The notes under the pieces were generated by a model that was given only the letters and a program-made list of their open reading frames with translations, had not been told where the DNA came from and made no database searches. Below are positions 62,605 through 64,000 of a stretch of 64,000 nucleotides of DNA, one piece after another. Each line of letters begins with the position of its first letter. The first letter of the stretch is position 1. Made by a program: the position numbers and the translations under genes. Source of the stretch: Echinicola soli (GTDB lineage Bacteria; Bacteroidota; Bacteroidia; Cytophagales; Cyclobacteriaceae); assembly GCF_006575665.1 (NCBI RefSeq), contig NZ_CP041253.1:4439001-4503000 (forward strand). Reading direction: 5' to 3'.

Positions 62605-64000
62605 TTAGAAATCTATGCCCAAGCTGAAATTGTACATTCTCGTAGATGGATACCTTCCGTAGTCCACACCGATCAGCTGCTTATCGGCCTCCACATTATT
62701 GCCGACATAAGCACCTACTTCAGGATCATAACCTTTGTACTTGGTCCATGTCGCCAGGTTTTGTACGCCAAATGACAGGCGTGCTCCGCGGATGACATTT
62801 TGCCATCCCAGGAGCTCTTCATCAAATTCATAGCTTAGGTTGATATTCTTAAGCCTTACATAGGAACCATCTTCCACAAACTTGTCACTGATCCTGGTTC
62901 CATTTCCGTTTGGATCCGTTACGGTGATCCGTGGAATATCCGTTTCCGGATTGGCCAAATAAGGATTTCCTTCACCGTCCATTTCCACTTTTGCATAATC
63001 AAAGGTCTCCACCAGCAGGTTTCTGCCCAGGTTGATATTATTGGGATTGGTGTTGTAGAAGCGTGAGTAGTTAAACACATCCGCTCCGAGCGCACCCAGC
63101 AGCAAAATATCCAATTTGAACCCTTTATACTCAAAGGTCTGCGTGGTACCAAAAGTAAACTTAGGCCAGGGATTACCGATAAAAGTCTGATCCCGCTCGT
63201 CAATGATATTATCTCCATTGAGGTCTTTATATTTGATATCACCGACCCAGATGTCATCTTCCCCAATGGGAAGCCTTTCACCGTTATTATCTGCAGGTAT
63301 AGCACTGCCTTCGATGTCTTCGACCGATTGGAAAATCCCATCATACTGATAGCCATAAAACAACCAAGGAGATTGGCCAATGACCGCCCGTTGGGTGAAG
63401 TCATTCATGTACCAAGCGGTCCGGTCAATAAAGGCAGACTCAGAATAAAACTCTGTCACTTCTGTCTTGAAGCCGGAAAAATTAAAATTGGAACTCCATC
63501 TGAATGAGGTGGCCCTGTTATCGATATTGATGGTATTGACCGTAAAGGCATAACCTTGGTTTTCCAGTGCTCCGATGTTCACCGTCGGTGTACCGATACT
63601 TCCTTCTCCTTCTGTACCCATATACCAAGGAAGTGGATTGGGCAGCAGCAGGTTATCGGTGATTTTCTTATAAAAATCACCTTCTACCTGCACCCGGTTG
63701 TTGAACATGTTCAGGTTAAAGCCCACATTGTAGGTCTGGGTTTCTTCCCAGGCCAACTCTGGGTTACCGTATCGTGTCACCAAAAATCCACCGCCCCAAG
63801 GAGTAGGGACGCTCGGAGAACTGAGTGGTGCATAGATGGCATTGGCACTTCCCTGATTACCGGTAAGTCCAGTTTCAACACGAATTTTCAACTCATCCAC
63901 CGCGGCCATTCCAGCCATAAAATCTTCTTCTGACATTCTCCATGCCGCCGAAACAGAAGGAAAATACCCCCACCGGTTTTCAGGGCCAAAGTTCGCTGAT
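62605..64000 (-). CDS. SusC/RagA-type TonB-linked outer-membrane transporter, partial
   Basis: The C-terminal 464 or so residues of a SusC-type channel. The frame stays open to the window edge: before MSEEDFMAGMAAVDELKIR the residues SANFGPENRWGYFPSVSAAW are encoded, the usual barrel motif. The remaining barrel strands run to the terminal YNFSLGIDF. Near the C-terminus are QTFEYKGFKLDILLLGALGADVFNYSRF and FVEDGSYVRLKNINLSYEFD, both standard for SusC. The plug, TonB box and signal peptide are outside the window. It forms an operon with the SusD gene. Confidence 0.95.
   Translation of the reverse strand, partial: SANFGPENRWGYFPSVSAAWRMSEEDFMAGMAAVDELKIRVETGLTGNQGSANAIYAPLSSPSVPTPWGGGFLVTRYGNPELAWEETQTYNVGFNLNMFNNRVQVEGDFYKKITDNLLLPNPLPWYMGTEGEGSIGTPTVNIGALENQGYAFTVNTINIDNRATSFRWSSNFNFSGFKTEVTEFYSESAFIDRTAWYMNDFTQRAVIGQSPWLFYGYQYDGIFQSVEDIEGSAIPADNNGERLPIGEDDIWVGDIKYKDLNGDNIIDERDQTFIGNPWPKFTFGTTQTFEYKGFKLDILLLGALGADVFNYSRFYNTNPNNINLGRNLLVETFDYAKVEMDGEGNPYLANPETDIPRITVTDPNGNGTRISDKFVEDGSYVRLKNINLSYEFDEELLGWQNVIRGARLSFGVQNLATWTKYKGYDPEVGAYVGNNVEADKQLIGVDYGRYPSTRMYNFSLGIDF

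Noticed and set aside
1..64000. tRNA, rRNA or CRISPR array
   Set aside because: No cloverleaf with a GGTTCGAATCC-type arm, no rRNA-like conserved segments and no regularly spaced repeats were seen by eye; a covariance search would be decisive.

Overview
The window reads as chromosomal DNA of an aerobic, polysaccharide-degrading member of the Bacteroidota, most likely Cytophagales/Cyclobacteriaceae (an Echinicola-, Cyclobacterium- or Algoriphagus-like organism; the genus is inference). The evidence is two SusC/SusD outer-membrane uptake pairs, a glycan-binding surface lipoprotein, an ASPIC/UnbV-VCBS lipoprotein, many lipobox signal peptides, oxygen-dependent HemF, menaquinone-type MenC, weak Shine-Dalgarno sequences, and promoters of the Bacteroidota form TTG-N19-TAnnTTTG (clearest upstream of hemF and hppA). 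I see no rRNA, tRNA, CRISPR array, integrase or intact transposase.

Layout. 1-3968: the 3' part of a YwqK/MORN-like repeat protein, then purC, a STAS protein, RNase Z (TTG start) and a VUT/YhhQ transporter, the last three tightly packed. 4000-6440: an AT-rich island of two cargo-like genes (a serine hydrolase and a MepB-family protein). Each is bracketed by its own exact short inverted repeat, and they are separated by about 430 bp of hairpin-rich non-coding DNA. This is the most unusual part of the window. 6445-17154: housekeeping and conserved genes (BASS-type symporter, TrmH-like methyltransferase, TamA/BamA-like protein, hemF, PAP2 phosphatase, riboflavin synthase, pcm, acyl-CoA thioesterase, a possible HolD-like protein, DUF3817, and an unrecognised protein with a kinase-like catalytic loop). 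17589-24130: dps, ppc, a lactonase-fold lipoprotein, a cold-shock protein, a GH43 enzyme and a small exported protein. 24624-33108: a PBP4-like DacB, a SusD_2/SusC pair, and a membrane pyrophosphatase. 33428-39043: quinone oxidoreductase, amidohydrolase, menC, queA and a stand-alone LytTR regulator. 39373-45713: a TetR-TolC-adaptor-RND efflux operon. 46649-51940: a small conserved protein, a beta-propeller phytase/TonB-dependent receptor operon and a hypothetical protein. 52299-53288: a YghZ-type aldo/keto reductase. 53746-64000: a polysaccharide utilisation locus read leftwards (SusC running off the window, SusD, SGBP, ASPIC/UnbV-VCBS lipoprotein, GH9 cellulase-like enzyme), probably aimed at a beta-1,4-linked glucan.

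How the genes work together. Two loci pair an outer-membrane importer with an exported enzyme: phytase with a TonB receptor (phosphate scavenging from phytate), and GH9/SGBP with SusCD (glycan capture, cutting, import). The RND operon is a complete tripartite pump with its regulator. Intergenic regions carry several families of dispersed palindromic repeats, recorded separately.
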